From assembly GCA_037954665.1 (NCBI GenBank), contig JBBMOL010000445.1:211351-275350 (forward strand): a stretch of 64,000 bases of DNA, written 5' to 3'. Shown here piece by piece: positions 1-12,431 of the stretch; the first letter of the stretch is position 1, and every line of letters starts with the position of its first letter. The translations under genes were made by a program, and so were the position numbers. The DNA is from Laguncularia racemosa. Its lineage: Eukaryota > Streptophyta > Magnoliopsida > Myrtales > Combretaceae. The notes below the pieces were generated by a model. It was not told where the DNA came from. It saw nothing but the letters and a program-made list of their open reading frames with translations, and made no database searches.

Positions 1-560
1 GTCCATAAAATATTTACATATAGGTTTAACTACTTTCTATTTCAATCCTTTACCTTTTTGTTTTTTTTATTAAAGTGATTAATGTTTTGAAAAACTTATA
101 AATAAAAACTTGTGCCAAATCTATTAAGTTTTCTCTTCATTTGTAGTATATATCAATTTTAAATCAGTTCACAATAATTGAAATAAGAAAAAAGTACAAT
201 TTAGTCCTTAACGTTTACCTATTTTTTTATTTGAGTCTTCAATGTTTTTTTTCTATTTAATTTCTTAATGTTTTCAAAATCTTATGAAAAAAAAAAAGAA
301 TTTTCGTTAAATCAATTAAGTTTTCCATCAATTCGTGATATGTATTTAACATCGAATTGATCAATAATAATTAAATTAATAAAATGATGATATTCAATAT
401 ATTTATTTACATAATATAACAAAAACAATATTAGATATATTTAATGATATGATATAATAAAAAATAAAAAAATAATAATAATTAAAATTAAGAAAAGAGG
501 TTGAAAAAATTTGTGTGTACTCTTATCAACTTGGGCAGTTAGGCTAAGGTTAATTGAAAG
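1..560. repeat. Decayed MITE-like copies (half elements)
   Basis: About 190-370 reads as one arm of the foldback family seen complete at 13,460-14,005: a start like 'agtacaatttagtcctta', then 'ttatttgagtc', a T-rich tract, and 'aagttttccatcaattc'. A more worn arm in the same orientation covers about 40-150 ('aatcctttacc', 'aagttttctcttcatt'). The segment at about 500-550 ('ggttgaaaaaatttgtg...ggctaagg') resembles, in reverse complement, the centre of the 13.5-kb copy. No matching opposite arm is seen, so these are partial copies. Confidence 0.45.
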
Positions 561-3150
561 CCAACACATGCTTACAATTTCAATTTATATAACATATATA
601 TTATAATTTCAATTTAAATATGGTAAGTATGCGCTCCACCCCATAATCACAAATAAATAAATAAAAACTTCTTCATTTTTTCTTCCTCAAAGTACTTATT
701 CGCATTTCCAATATTGTCATAGGAACTTTTAATTTCACTAAACCCAAACCTATATTTTTCCTTAGCCTCTTAACTTGCAGATCATTCAACTCCTCATATT
801 TCTCACCAAATATAGGATTATTTACAACTTCTCTTTGACCCAACCATTTAACATTATCAACATGCACTTCATCATGATGCTTATAACCCTAAACTCTTGC
901 TTAACCTCTCAAGTTGTTAATGCCAACATGCTTACCCATAGCATTAGTAACACCTTCTTGCATAGCATCCCTAATGACACCTACTATCTAAGTCCCCAAA
1001 TTGTGAAAGTTATCATCCTACCAATCTATAAGAGTTCACATCATACTATTTAACTCAATCATATACTTCGTAAAGGTCTTTAACATAGTGATTCTTGCCC
1101 ATCTCTTGTTACTCCTCTCATTAGTCACCTCTCCTAACCCTAATTGTTCACCTATTACCAAAAATAACTATGCAATCACCACAAATCTAGTAATAAAAAA
1201 TCAACCAACAAAATACCCAAAATTTACCTTATGTAAATTATAGTACATTACAACTCATAACTCAACAACCATCTGTTACAACTTGCAGCTCGATACCAGG
1301 ATGACATGGAATGGGTTTATATCTAAATAAAATAATAGAAAAATAAAGAGGATATGAACAATTATTAATCGATAATTGAATTAGGGTACTAAATCCTATT
1401 TCGATATCCTCATGATAACATAAATTGATAAGAAAAATAATTAGAAGATTGATGAATTCACAAATCAATCCAATTACATTAAAATTCACTCTAAGTTTAC
1501 AAAAGATCTCTCAAAGGAGAAAGAAAGGTTTACAACCTCAATGAATATAGCCAACTATCAAAGCTTCTCGCTTTTAGAAAACAAAATAGCATTTAAATAC
1601 TAAACTTAATAGAATGGCGAAATGTAAGTTCTAATAAAATAAATAGAATAAGATGTAAAACATGCAACAAGATGTGTACATGGGCATGTACTTGTATTGG
1701 TGGTTGTGTACATCTACTTGTACATCCTTGTGTATCTCTTCAGTCTTGTCATCTCCAAGTCTTCTTATTAACACAGACGTGTATCACTTGCCCATACACA
1801 TGTTGTTCAACATGCCTAAGTACACAGATGTGTGCATAGACCATTTACTTCTCAAATGTCAAGCTCCCTTGCTCCTATGTTGCCAAATGACGCTCTCTTT
1901 TACTCCTAGGTTCTTTAACATACTTGTCATCCTTTCTAAGGCCTAAAAGATGGATATCCCTATACATGGCACCTTGGATCGTATCACAATCAATAAAAAC
2001 TCTACTCAGAAGCTGCTCACCACTTTAATTGTATTAGTAGCCTTGGCTCCGAACATGGATACTTAACTTACACTAACATCCTTTCCCTTTCTTAATGCTG
2101 GGTGATTGTTCGATTTTTCTTCTTCATTACCATAATTTCACTATATTTCTGATGTAGAACTTAGGGTTTGTTTTCCTCTCCTCTTTGATTTTCACAAGCC
2201 CAAGGATGTGCAAAGGAAAGTTATTCAAAGTGTGCAATTTATCATTATAGGTATTTGCATGTTAATGTAGTCACATAACATAGCTAGAAAATTATTGACT
2301 CCACAAGATTAATTTAAAAAAAAAACCATCTTGTTATTGAGTAACAATGACAATTAGGATAATAGATACAAATGGAAAAAGTAAAAGGTAGAAACATGGC
2401 AAGTAAAGTTTTGGTTTAGTGTATAATTTTACAAGCTAAAGTTTAGTTGTAAAATTGCAAAAAGTGATAGGGTTTATAGTTAATATGATGGTTTTTAAAG
2501 GTTTTAATACTTTTATTGCAACTAGTAAATAATTGGTAATATCGTTTAATTTTACAAGTTAGAAGTTTATGATGATGATAAGAAAAAACATAGTCCTCAT
2601 CAATTCAAATCTCTATTAAATGTAATTAAATATTATAATAGTGGTATATAAATTCCAATGTGGTAAATGAAAAATTTTATGTACCATCAATTCTTGAGAA
2701 AGGATGATCACATATATATACGATTTTTTTTTATAACAATTGTGATTTTATTCTCCGCCAAAATTATAGAAAAGTGGAGAACACTGTTGAATATGGTAAA
2801 GACAAAACTTCACCATCTGAATTATTGAAACTTATATTCAAGTAGCTTATGAGCAACTTAACCCAAAGATTTCCTGATGAGATTGGCATCAAATCAAACT
2901 CTTAATATAGGGCTGAATGGCTGTCAGAGTTGAGCAACCACGGGCAAAGCTATATTTTCATAATTAGAATCCAAGTCCAAAACCAATCCCAATTCTTGCA
3001 AACAAGGCTCCGAGGACAGTCCATAGCCGAAAGGCCACTAGAGCTTAACTCTCATATATGTATTGAACTAGAGTTCTTCCACTTTTGATCTCGCTTCCGT
3101 TTTGCGACTTGACATGAAGTTATGTGACTCAATATTTGAACTTCACAGCA
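561..3150. other. AT-rich intergenic stretch
   Basis: Short ORFs on both strands between about 670 and 1,950 overlap each other, match no domain I know and show no start or splice context, so they are not called as genes. About 1,650-1,990 is rich in words such as 'gtgtacatgggcatgtac', also found near 17,520-17,770 and inside the LTRs of element B (33,490-33,720 and 44,850-45,050). This points to a decayed LTR fragment. The rest shows nothing I can name. Confidence 0.5.
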
Positions 3151-3157
3151 ACACCGC

Positions 3158-3238
3158 CTATTCGTGCCTTGCGTAGGAACCATGCTAATCTTCTCTATGC
3201 CGTTCCTTCCAATTTTGTGGAACGATTCCGAATAACTT
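3158..3238 (-). pseudogene. U6 spliceosomal snRNA-like pseudogene
   Basis: Read on the minus strand, 3,180-3,196 gives a 17-base match to the U6 core, AGAGAAGATTAGCATGG. It is followed by a CCTACGCAAGG segment like the U6 CCCTGCGCAAGG, and preceded by AAAATTGGAAGGAACG (U6: AAAATTGGAACGATAC) and a TTCGGAATC stretch like the 5' stem-loop. The invariant ACAGAGA box reads ATAGAGA here, the 3' third is not U6-like, and no T-run terminator follows. A TATATAA (3,249-3,255) lies upstream but closer than normal for a plant U6 promoter, and no good USE is seen. A retroposed or decayed copy fits best. It lies about 450 bp past the stop codon of CPN60A on the same strand. Confidence 0.7.
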
Positions 3239-3692
3239 TTATCGCTGTTTATATATCTGATGTTGACCTGTACTAAGTAAAAAAAAGTGCAGATTAAAGG
3301 GTTTAACTGGTATGAGACATTAGCCAGAGTAAAGGATCCCCATCAAGTACTCTGCTTTCTAGATTGTTAACCGAGACTTGGCAGACTTGGCATCATATCA
3401 TCTGACAGAAGTGCCCGCAAAAAATGCAAGAAATTTTCCAGGGACAAAAACAAAATAGAAAAGAAGAAAATTTGGCTGAAAAGGAATTTTGGATGTCTAT
3501 ATTTGCACTTTCAAAACGTCCTCAAATTACAATGACGAAGCAACTACCACATAGGACTTCACGTCAGCACACGAGAGACAACATTGCATCCGCTATTGAC
3601 TTATTAATCGATCAAAATCTCCTTAACCGAAACAAAACCTCTCCATTGCTCAAATCCTAAACTCACAGCTAAACGATGTCTAGTTTACCATA

Positions 3693-6600
3693 TTACACTG
3701 TAAGTCCTTGAGGAGGAGCAGCAGCGGGTGCTTTAGGCTTGGGTTTCTCGACAACAATGGCTTGTGTCGTCAACACCATTCCTGCAACTGAAGCAGCATT
3801 CTGCAAAGCGCATCTTGTCACCTTCGCCGGATCAATGACTCCAGCCTCAACTAGATTCTCATAATTATCTGTCATGGCATTGTAACCCATCTCCCACGGG
3901 CTGGCCTTTACCTTCTCCACGACCACTTCACCCTCTATTCCAGCATTTTGTGCTATCAATGATGCTGGAGACACAAGTGCCTATTAACCAAAAATGAAGT
4001 CCTTCAGATACATCAGCAATACCAAACATTGAGAAAGCACCAAGGCTAGAATTCAAAAATTGTCAACAAACGTTCAAAATATGTTGATAAGGCTTTATAA
4101 TTCACAAATATTACAGGAATACTTTCAACAGGGTGTAAATATCAATAAGTGGAGTGGTGGAATATGATGCTTCTGGTGGTCATCATTAACAATGAAAAAA
4201 TTTATTCTCTTCCTAGAAATTGACTTTTTCCACATTTTCTCATACAATTTCTGTGATGGTTACTTTCACCTTCCACCATTATTTGATACTAGGCCACCAA
4301 CAATTGTACATTTTGAGTATTTGACAAATCAGAAGCTTTGATATTGAGTTTTAAGTTACTTAATGCGCAAAACGTTATATACCAGCAGGTAAGCATGCAA
4401 ATGTTCAACTCAAGATTAACTTTTTGGTTGTTATATTATTTTTACCTTTTGCACGATATCAGCCCCCAATCTCTCATCTGCATCCTCCAGCTTATCTTTG
4501 ATTGCAGGGACAGAGGTTGAAAGATGTACAAATGCAGCACCACCACCAGGAACAATGCCTTCCTCTATTGCTGCAAAAGTTGCATTTTTGGCATCCTCAA
4601 TGCGGAGCTTTCTGTCCTCAAGCTCAGTCTCAGTTGCTGCACCAACCTTGATCACAGCTACTCCACCAGATAATTTAGCTATCCTCTCAGCTAATTTTTC
4701 AGAGTCATATATGGAATCAGTCTCAGACAGCTCCTTTTTCAGTTGAGCAACCCTTGCTTGGATCTCATCCTTGCTAGCAGCATCAGCAATAATAGTAGTG
4801 GAGCCCTGAACGATTTTCACCTTCCTTGCTGTACCCAGCTGCTCAACTGTGGCCTTCTCAATGAGCAAACCAAGGTCTGCTGCTAGGAATTCAGCACCTG
4901 GAAAGTATTTTCAAAAATATCAAAACCTGATCCTTCAGGTACCAACAGAGTCCCGTTGTGGATATAACAAGCATACTGAACATTTGTATAACAATACACA
5001 GGTATACAGCAGTCTCCATCTAGTTGTGGCATGATATCAATTTATTGACAAATAGAAGAAAAAGATAAAGTGAGAAAAAAGTCACCGATTACCTGTCACT
5101 ATGGCAATATCCTGAAGAAGAGCCTTTCTTCTCTCGCCAAAGCCAGGTGCCTTAATAGCAGCAACATTGAGGATACCGCGTAGTTTGTTCACAACAAGAG
5201 TGGCCAAAGCCTCCCCAGTGACATCCTCAGCTATGATCAGCAAAGGAGCTCTCAGCTGAGTTGTCTTTTCTAACAAAGGAATTATGTCCTTGATAGCAGA
5301 AATTTTTTGATCTGTTACTAAAATACGTGCATTCTCAAACTCAACAACTAACTTCTCAGGGTCGGTAACAAATTGTGGCGAAATGTATCCTCTGTCAATC
5401 TGCAGAGAGAAACAATCAAGGATGAAGTATAAACTGAACAGATCATCATACGTAGAGGTAGTAACAGGATTATCAACCAACCTCCATCCCTTCTTCAACC
5501 TCCACTGTGGTCTCAAATGATGAAGATGATTCGATGGATAAAACACCATCAGGTCCCACCTTATCAATAGCATCAGCTACCATAGTTCCAATAAGCTCAT
5601 CATTCCCAGCAGAAATGGAAGCAACAGCTGGAAAGAGCTAGGATAATCAGTTTAGTCGAAAATATAGTAATCAAAGTTTGGTCTATCAATTGTGAACCCT
5701 TGAAGAAGTATATACCTTTGATATCATCTCGACCTTTAACTGGCCTAGCCATCTTCTCAAGTTCATCTACTAGTCCTTGAACAGTTTTGTCAATTCCTCT
5801 CTTCACTGAGACAGGATTTGCACCGGATGTAACACTAAGCAAACCCAACCTGATAATTTCACGGGCCAGAACTGATGCAGTTGTTGTCCCATCGCCAGCA
5901 GAGTCATTGGTCTTACTTGCAACCTGTACCATGCGAAGGCTTATTTACATGAAATGAAAAAACTCATACAAATCCAAAACAGCGAGAATTGAAACAGTCA
6001 AACAAAGAAAGAGATGAACTATCTAAACTACCTCTCTGATGAGTGCAGCACCGGCATTTTCCATGGCATCAGGCAGCTCAATTGCTCGGGCAATTGTAAC
6101 ACCATCATTAACTACTTTAGGACTACCAAACTCGTCCAAAACAACATTCCTCCCTGCTCAACGAATGAAATCATATTATTAGAGCAATCATGGATCTCAG
6201 TAGTCCCATGGAAGCAAATTCATGGGACGCACAAGCTAAATTGAAGAATGGGTGGACACGATACACAAACTCATAAAATAATGACGACTTTGAAGAGAAA
6301 GTCATATAGCGCTACAATTTTTCTAGGTTATTTAGCAAATTAGTATTAGCCTGAATTAAATACGACCTTCCAGCTGCTTACAATAAGACACACCACAGTG
6401 ATATTGTCTTTTATAACCCGAAAATGATGAGTGAAAGCAAAGGATGATTACCCCTAGGTCCAAGAGTAAGCCCAACAGCATCAGCTAGCTTATCGATACC
6501 CAATTGAAGAGCCGATCTCGAGCTTTGGTCAAATGCTATTTCTTTAGCTGAGGCTCTCACTGCAAACCTCATACCAGAAGCTTGCCTGTAGTTCAACTTT

Positions 6601-7247
6601 TGACCTTGTTGCTGTTTCCCTCTCCTCAAGTTCCCCTGTATTACCAACATTTCCACACCCTAATTAACCTATCCCAAAAACAAATCCAACAAAAGAACAC
6701 ATTGCGTTCAAGTTCATCATACAATAATCCTTTCTTTCTCATTTACCAAGTCCTTGTAGAATTACTCCAATTGTAATACTCAAGTACGATAAGATTTTAA
6801 AGCAGGTAACTAACAAGCACATCTCCACTCCAAGCTGACACAAATTACAAAGATACTGAATGCAAACACCACCCGAAAACACGAATTGTCCCCCCTAATC
6901 GTTAATTTGAATAGCAACTCCTAAATTTGATGCCCATAAAATTTAAATGAAAAGAAAAAATTTCAAGACGTAATAATGAACCACACATTATACTAAATAA
7001 ATTTGTATTTAATAACTAGACATTTCGACATTAACCAACAGCATCCATAAAGTTGAGGCCTTTTACATACCCAATTGAGGGGGGGGGAATATATTGAAGC
7101 TTAAAGAATAAAACCCAACTACTAATAAGACTAAAGGTGCAACCTTTCAACATTAAAGATGAGGAATGACGTTAACAAGGTTAAACTTGGCACCTGTCTA
7201 GGAGAGCAGAGAATGGAAGTAGTTGAGATAGCATTAGCAGAAGCCAT
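3693..7247 (-). CDS. CPN60A: Chloroplast chaperonin-60 subunit alpha (RuBisCO large-subunit-binding protein alpha), 8 exons
   Basis: Encodes the alpha subunit of the chloroplast stromal Cpn60 chaperonin, a GroEL homologue that folds imported and plastid-made proteins, including the RuBisCO large subunit, with ATP and Cpn20/Cpn10. Exons on the minus strand: 7247-7194, 6635-6452, 6153-6032, 5923-5716, 5627-5482, 5399-5093, 4897-4446, 3980-3693. All junctions fit GT...AG and keep frame, giving 1,761 nt, 586 aa plus TAA, the usual length for the family. Residues 1-45 form a Ser/Arg-rich transit peptide beginning MASANAISTTSILCSPRQ. The mature part starts near ASAKEIAF. Seen motifs: LTLGPRG; GDGTTTAS at about 130-137 (catalytic Asp); KAPGFGERRK in the apical domain; IVPGGGAA in the second equatorial part; and a C-terminal tail KPKPKAPAAAPPQGLTV typical of alpha rather than beta. 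No stop or frameshift interrupts it, so it should be functional. The start is set by the transit peptide. Confidence 0.97.
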
Positions 7248-7321
7248 AATAAACCCAACAAGCAACAAGAAGAATAAAGATGAAGTCCTTTGTTGTTGCT
7301 TATGTTACTGGGGTGAATGGG

Positions 7322-7329
7322 TAGGGTTT
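7322..7329 (-). promoter_or_regulatory. Telo-box (AAACCCTA) in the CPN60A 5' leader
   Basis: The minus strand reads AAACCCTA between the TATA-like box and the start codon. This motif is common in the first bases of transcripts for plant translation and housekeeping genes. A single 8-mer is weak evidence taken alone. Confidence 0.35.
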
Positions 7330-7413
7330 TGGTGGGTGGATAAGGAAAGGAGGCCAGTGAGGGAAGACAGAGAGGGAGAGACAGAGATAGAGAGGAGGTG
7401 GGTTGTGCTAGGG

Positions 7414-7472
7414 CTTATAGGAAAAAACCGAAGAGGGCTTTGAGGTTCCAGAAGATTCTTACGCTTCCAGAA
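7414..7472 (-). promoter_or_regulatory. CPN60A promoter: heat-shock elements and TATA-like box
   Basis: 7446-7458 reads TTCCAGAAGATTC, a perfect three-block heat-shock element (TTCnnGAAnnTTC). A second TTCnnGAA pair lies at 7465-7472, one base out of the 5-bp register. About 27 bp closer to the gene the minus strand has a TATAAG box (7414-7419), about 170 nt upstream of the ATG. Known biology: heat-shock factors bind such arrays, and plastid chaperonins are heat-responsive. The inference is that CPN60A here is HSF-controlled. Confidence 0.6.
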
Positions 7473-7639
7473 CCGTTGAGAGACGCTTACCTAATGAATG
7501 GCTAATGGGATCGGATGGATTGTGGGTCTGGGTCGGGTTTTGTTCTTCATCGGCTTGTTCCATTAGCCCTTGCCGCTAGGCCTGCACTACGATTTCTACG
7601 CAACATTACTTTTACGCTTTTGTATGGGCCTAGAGTCTA

Positions 7640-8040
7640 AATGAGGTAAATTTTCGTTTGACAAATTGTTCGCCATTGATTTATCTAGTCAAAGCTTAAA
7701 GCCTCATGGTTTTTTTGTTCAATTAATTCATTAGCATTCAAGTCAAACTTGAATAAAGTTTGTATATAATATTATATTAATTAAAAATATAACATATTCT
7801 TTATATACAATTTGCAACTAAAGCATTTCTCTAGAAATATAATTTCTTTTTTTTTTAAATCAATCTATAAGCACTTAATTGAGTTGAGTTTGAATTTGTT
7901 GAAAGCCACTTCAAATTAAACTTAAATTAACATATCTAAGTTCAATCAAGTTTAAGTAAAACTTGAGCTTTAAAATTTTAAATTAAGCTCAAGTTTGATT
8001 TCAACATTACATTATTTCAACTTGACTCGTTTATAATACT
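7640..8040. repeat. Dispersed AT-rich noncoding repeat (copy 1 of 3)
   Basis: Built from many short variants of 'aagctcaaacttgaattaa' on both strands. Stretches of the same style occur at 29,690-30,110 and 32,600-32,922. No coding capacity or clear termini are seen. It may be a decayed nonautonomous element. Confidence 0.4.
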
Positions 8041-9436
8041 AATCAAATTGCTATTAACATTTTATTTCGATTGAGCATTGAGTTGCCTTTTGCTTTTTTC
8101 CTATTTTTAACATTGCTTTTGCGGTTTCATTTTGACATACATATTTTTATTTGAAATTTAATTTTCACAAGTATCACTTCTCAATAGTAGTATTAATGAA
8201 TGCAATTACTTTCTACCTATTTTGGCAAATGACCATACACAAAGGTGTGTAAAATGCTAGCATTTGTAAGATTAGACTAGGAAAAAGATTAAGAGGAAAT
8301 AAAAAAATTAAATGGATTCAAATATAATGGCACTAAAATGATAGCCAAAAAGAGCTTAATTATGCCATTGGTTGAGATCAATCAAGTATATAATACTCTA
8401 ATTTCTTGTTATTTTGCAACTAAGCATGTATTGAGAAACTTTATCAAGTTTAGGTCAACTATTTACGTTATAATGCCCTCCCTCCAATTAAAACTCTAAA
8501 TGATTATGATAGTTCACTAGGTAACAACTCACTTGTGCATTCCTCCTCTAGCATGCCCTTAAGGGTGCCTTCATCGCAATAGCTAGCTGTGTACCATATA
8601 AATACTCGAGATTAATACCACGATTACTTAAGAGTTTTGATAAAACACATAAGTTGTCATTACTAATAAGTTTCTCTAATAAGTCATATTGTTCTATGTA
8701 GCACCAAGGTAGACATGATATAGTTAAATATATTGATAAATTAAATAACAACAACAACATTAGTTTGTGTACAACATCTAGAGAGTTTGCAATACAAATT
8801 TTAAGAGAATTCTAACACTCACTCCCATAAGTCTAAAAATAATTGAACACATAATATTAGCAAATAAAGATAGAGAATAAAAATCTTATTTCTCTCTTGA
8901 CCACAACTACTCTATAATATCTTCAATCTCCCTACCTAAGGATAAACCTATAAGAGGATAAAACTATGAGTTGAAAGCTACAATTGCTTAATGAGATATC
9001 CCTCATATTGTATGAAAAAAAGAACATGCAATTTATATATCACTCATTTGTATGCTATACATGATCATTCATATCAATACAACAATATACGTAGTTATCC
9101 AGATATTGTATAGTATAGATTAACGCTCTTTAATGCTAAGGTTGGAGAGTAAGTTCTAACTTGTTAGCCCCAAGCACCACCACTTTGAGCAAAATTGTCA
9201 TTAGCCCTATATTTGATTAACTAATTATAATATATGAAAATTTCATGAGTCTAGCTCAAGTAGATTTTATTATAATTATTAAATAGAGATACGATAGTAC
9301 ATATATACTCTAGAGTGTGGTTAACCCTAAGCAATTGTATCAACAAATGGAACACCAATTAAAGGACAACATTCCCTAATATTCAATAGTTTCCATATGA
9401 TGACCTAAACTTAAGCAATAATGTTAAAATTAAAAT
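8041..9436. other. Intergenic, nothing recognised
   Basis: AT-rich sequence with only short ORFs lacking domain resemblance, such as the minus-strand ORF at about 8,550-8,760. No RNA gene or transposon terminus was found. Confidence 0.5.
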
Positions 9437-9477
9437 AATATATATATATATATATGTGTGTGTGTAAGGTAAAATCA

Positions 9478-9526
<49 letters not shown>

Positions 9527-9709
9527 ATATGCTAAAAATAAAATAAATATATATAAAAAAATAATAATAATATGAATTATATGGGCATATATATATATAT
9601 ATATGTAAAAAAATGTACATATTATATTATAGCTAAAAAGAAAATAAATAAAAGAGGAAGGAAAAAAAAATACAGAACAACACCCTCATTCAATGTCAGC
9701 AAAATTAAG

Positions 9710-9757
<48 letters not shown>
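9437..9757. repeat. (TA)n microsatellite cluster
   Basis: Four long (TA)n tracts lie close together: 9,437-9,465 (passing into TG repeats), 9,481-9,524, 9,587-9,604 and 9,716-9,757. They are separated by A-rich spacers. Such tracts are slippage-prone and easily mis-assembled. Confidence 0.95.
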
Positions 9758-9761
<4 letters not shown>

Positions 9762-10111
9762 TTAGAATAGAGAGAGCAAAAAACCAAATCATAAAAAATT
9801 AGATAAAAAAGAAATCAAAACTCTCTCCATTTCATCCGAATTTTCTAGGCAAATTGAAATTGAAATTTCCAACATGCAATCATCAGGATAGGAAGAAGAA
9901 CAAGATTGAAGTAGGATGCAACAAGAATTTGAAAAAATTGAAGAAAAAAAATCAAATTAAGTAGGAAGAATTTTGTCTGTTCGTTCGAAGGGGGTAGGGT
10001 AAATCTGCTGCTAGGCCAAGCTAGGGTTAAGGTTTTGGGTGAGAGAGGATTCCGACCGACATAGTGGTTGTCGGCTTTGGTGGCCGGAGGCCGGTGAATG
10101 GAGCAGCCCCT

Positions 10112-12431
10112 AGTAACGCCTGAAACTTTCTATTTTTGTTAAAAATATCAAATGTTGATGAAAAATTATGATTTCTGGTATTTAAGCATAATTTTGTATG
10201 AATATTAATCTGATAATTTTATTTTTCTGAAATTTGATTCAAAACTATGTGGTCCTTAAGAAATGCTCTATTCTGGTCGTAAATTAAATTGGAAACTAAA
10301 TAGGTCAAATGATGTATTTTTGGTGTAATTTTTAGTATATAAGATCCTTATATGATTTATTAGATCACTAAATCAATAATTGTTCAAATTAGAGTCGTTT
10401 TCTATTTTTAGTGAATTTTTCAAGCTAATTACCCTGTTCTGGCCAAATTAAATCCTTAGAAAAATTAGAGAATTTGATTTGATTAGTTGAATTTGATGTT
10501 TGGTTGAGGTTCATTGAAGCATAATATGATTTTAAGAAGCTTGGGTTAGTTACGAAAAAAAACGGGAGTGTTCGGTGCAAGATTGTGATAATTTAGAACC
10601 ATATGATACAATATAGAATCATATCGAAATTTAATTACATTAATATATAATAGAGCGTAGTATACCCATATGTATATGAATTAGAAATTGTAGGAAAATG
10701 GTAGATTATACGAGGTTAGGATAGAATTTAGGGGTTTGGAATACTGAATTAGCAATTTAGGGTTCAATAGAGCGAATGAGGTAACATTGATTGGTATATT
10801 GATGATTCAGGTATTTGTGTTGAGTAAGGAGGACAAAGGAATTTGGTCGGTGCGACTGTTTGGATTGGCATACATTGTTTCAGGTGAGTACCCCCTTAAC
10901 TCCTCTCTTAGGTACAAGTGGTTGATAATGTAGATTACTTGTTGTTGGTTGAAATTACCCTATACGATCACTTACTGTGATCAATGCAGGAGGATTGTTG
11001 AATTACATTGGTTTGCTGATGGCTGGTTGTGTGTCATGATATGATTGGATTATGAGAAAAAAAAGGGGAACATTTTAGAAAATCCTAGAATGAGAGTTGG
11101 GTGCAGGATTTGATTATACTATTCCTGGTATGTGATGTAATGAACTTAAATTATTGAATGCTTAATGATTGTGATGTAATGCTGGGATATTTCTAGCTTA
11201 TTAGATGAGGTTTATATGACTGGTTAAGTTCATACTATTGTTGTCTTGGTAACGATGAAATATCTAAATGGATAATAAAATGGGGTTTAGGCTATAAGTA
11301 CCTACTAACCGAAAACACTTAATGTAAGAAAAGTCCTATTCCCTGCCTAGTAAGTTTGTAGTACGACCTTTGAGTCGACCCGGATGGGTTTGAGGCACGA
11401 TTGACGGACCGACCTGGTTTAGTGATCTATGGGGATCTGGTCACCTCTTTTGTTCGAGGTAGGTGAAAGGCGAGTTGAATGTTTCTAACTAAAAAGAGTA
11501 TATAAGGATGTCTTAATTGGTTGAGAAAACATTAAGTTTTGAAAAGTACATGAGGGTAGTTTATTTACTAGTTGACAGGCTTTACCTAGATTAACTGAAA
11601 AATATTTGTGACCTGTGAGTAAACATGAGTGATTGAAATGGTCTCCAATGAAAAGGTTATGAGTTTAGCAAAATGGAATTACAGGGAAAATATCACTAAG
11701 TAAGATCATGGTGATGTTAAAATGTAATAAATTGAATTGGGTTTCTTGCGAGTATAACTTGAGTTGAAAACTTGCTTGCTTGAGTAATCACTTCGAGGTA
11801 TTTGATAATATTGTTGATTACTATTATGTGATTTTGTTGTTTGTTTTTACTAGGTTGCTTGATTTTATACTCACTTTGCTTCTTAAGAAGCTGAGGGGTT
11901 AGTGTTTTTGCTAACCTTAGGTACAAGTACTGAAGAATAAGTTATTGGAGACTTGGGTTTTTGGAGAGCGTCAATAGAGGCAAAGAAGCCCTTAGTTTCA
12001 TTTTGGAATCTCTGTTATTTGTAATAAGATCTATAGGTGTTAATCTTCAAATTGTAATGTAAATATTTGTATGTATAAAGTTGGATTTGTAATCTTTTGA
12101 GCCACTTAAGGCTACAGGATTAATCATAGGCTATGCCTACTTACCGGGAATGCAGATCTCGATGGTATATATATATGATATATGATGTGATAGAAGATTT
12201 TAAGTACATGTGTTTAGATATGATGTGGATATGGAATGATAGCGCTGTTAGCACCATTTTACAGGACGTTTATAAAATTTCATACAGGTTGGAGTTACGG
12301 GTTCAATATTAGCAGAATTTGCCTTATCTCTAATTCAGAGATGGCATAGCAACTCACCTACAGGTACCAAGGATAGTTATAGGAATTTTGGAACAGATTC
12401 AAGAATCAGACCTAGTAGGTGGGTCGCTACA
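10112..12431 (+). mobile_element. Probable solo LTR of a Ty3/gypsy chromovirus
   Basis: The stretch starts like a chromovirus LTR (agTAACGCCTGAAA, where TGTAACGCC is usual) and ends GGTGGGTCGCTACA, the usual 3' form. Inside are a 'caggtgagtaccccc' splice-donor-like segment (about 10,880) and a 'gtaataagatc' region near 12,020, as in other plant chromovirus LTRs. No PBS or coding region follows 12,431, hence solo. The flanks (cccct, ttcca) are not a target duplication, so the ends are uncertain. Confidence 0.42.

Noticed and set aside
673..1053. Overlapping ORFs on both strands (64 and 92 codons)
   Set aside because: No family resemblance, no promoter or splice context, and no reason to prefer either strand.
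3424..3660. 78-codon plus-strand ORF next to the CPN60A stop
   Set aside because: No recognisable domain. It overlaps the expected 3' UTR of CPN60A on the other strand.
4498..5034. Plus-strand ORFs opposite CPN60A
   Set aside because: They are the complement of well-conserved CPN60A exon 7 plus intron sequence and have no domain of their own.
7159..7443. 94-codon plus-strand ORF over the CPN60A first exon and leader
   Set aside because: It is antisense to the transit-peptide exon and the G-rich promoter side, low complexity at its end, and matches no family.
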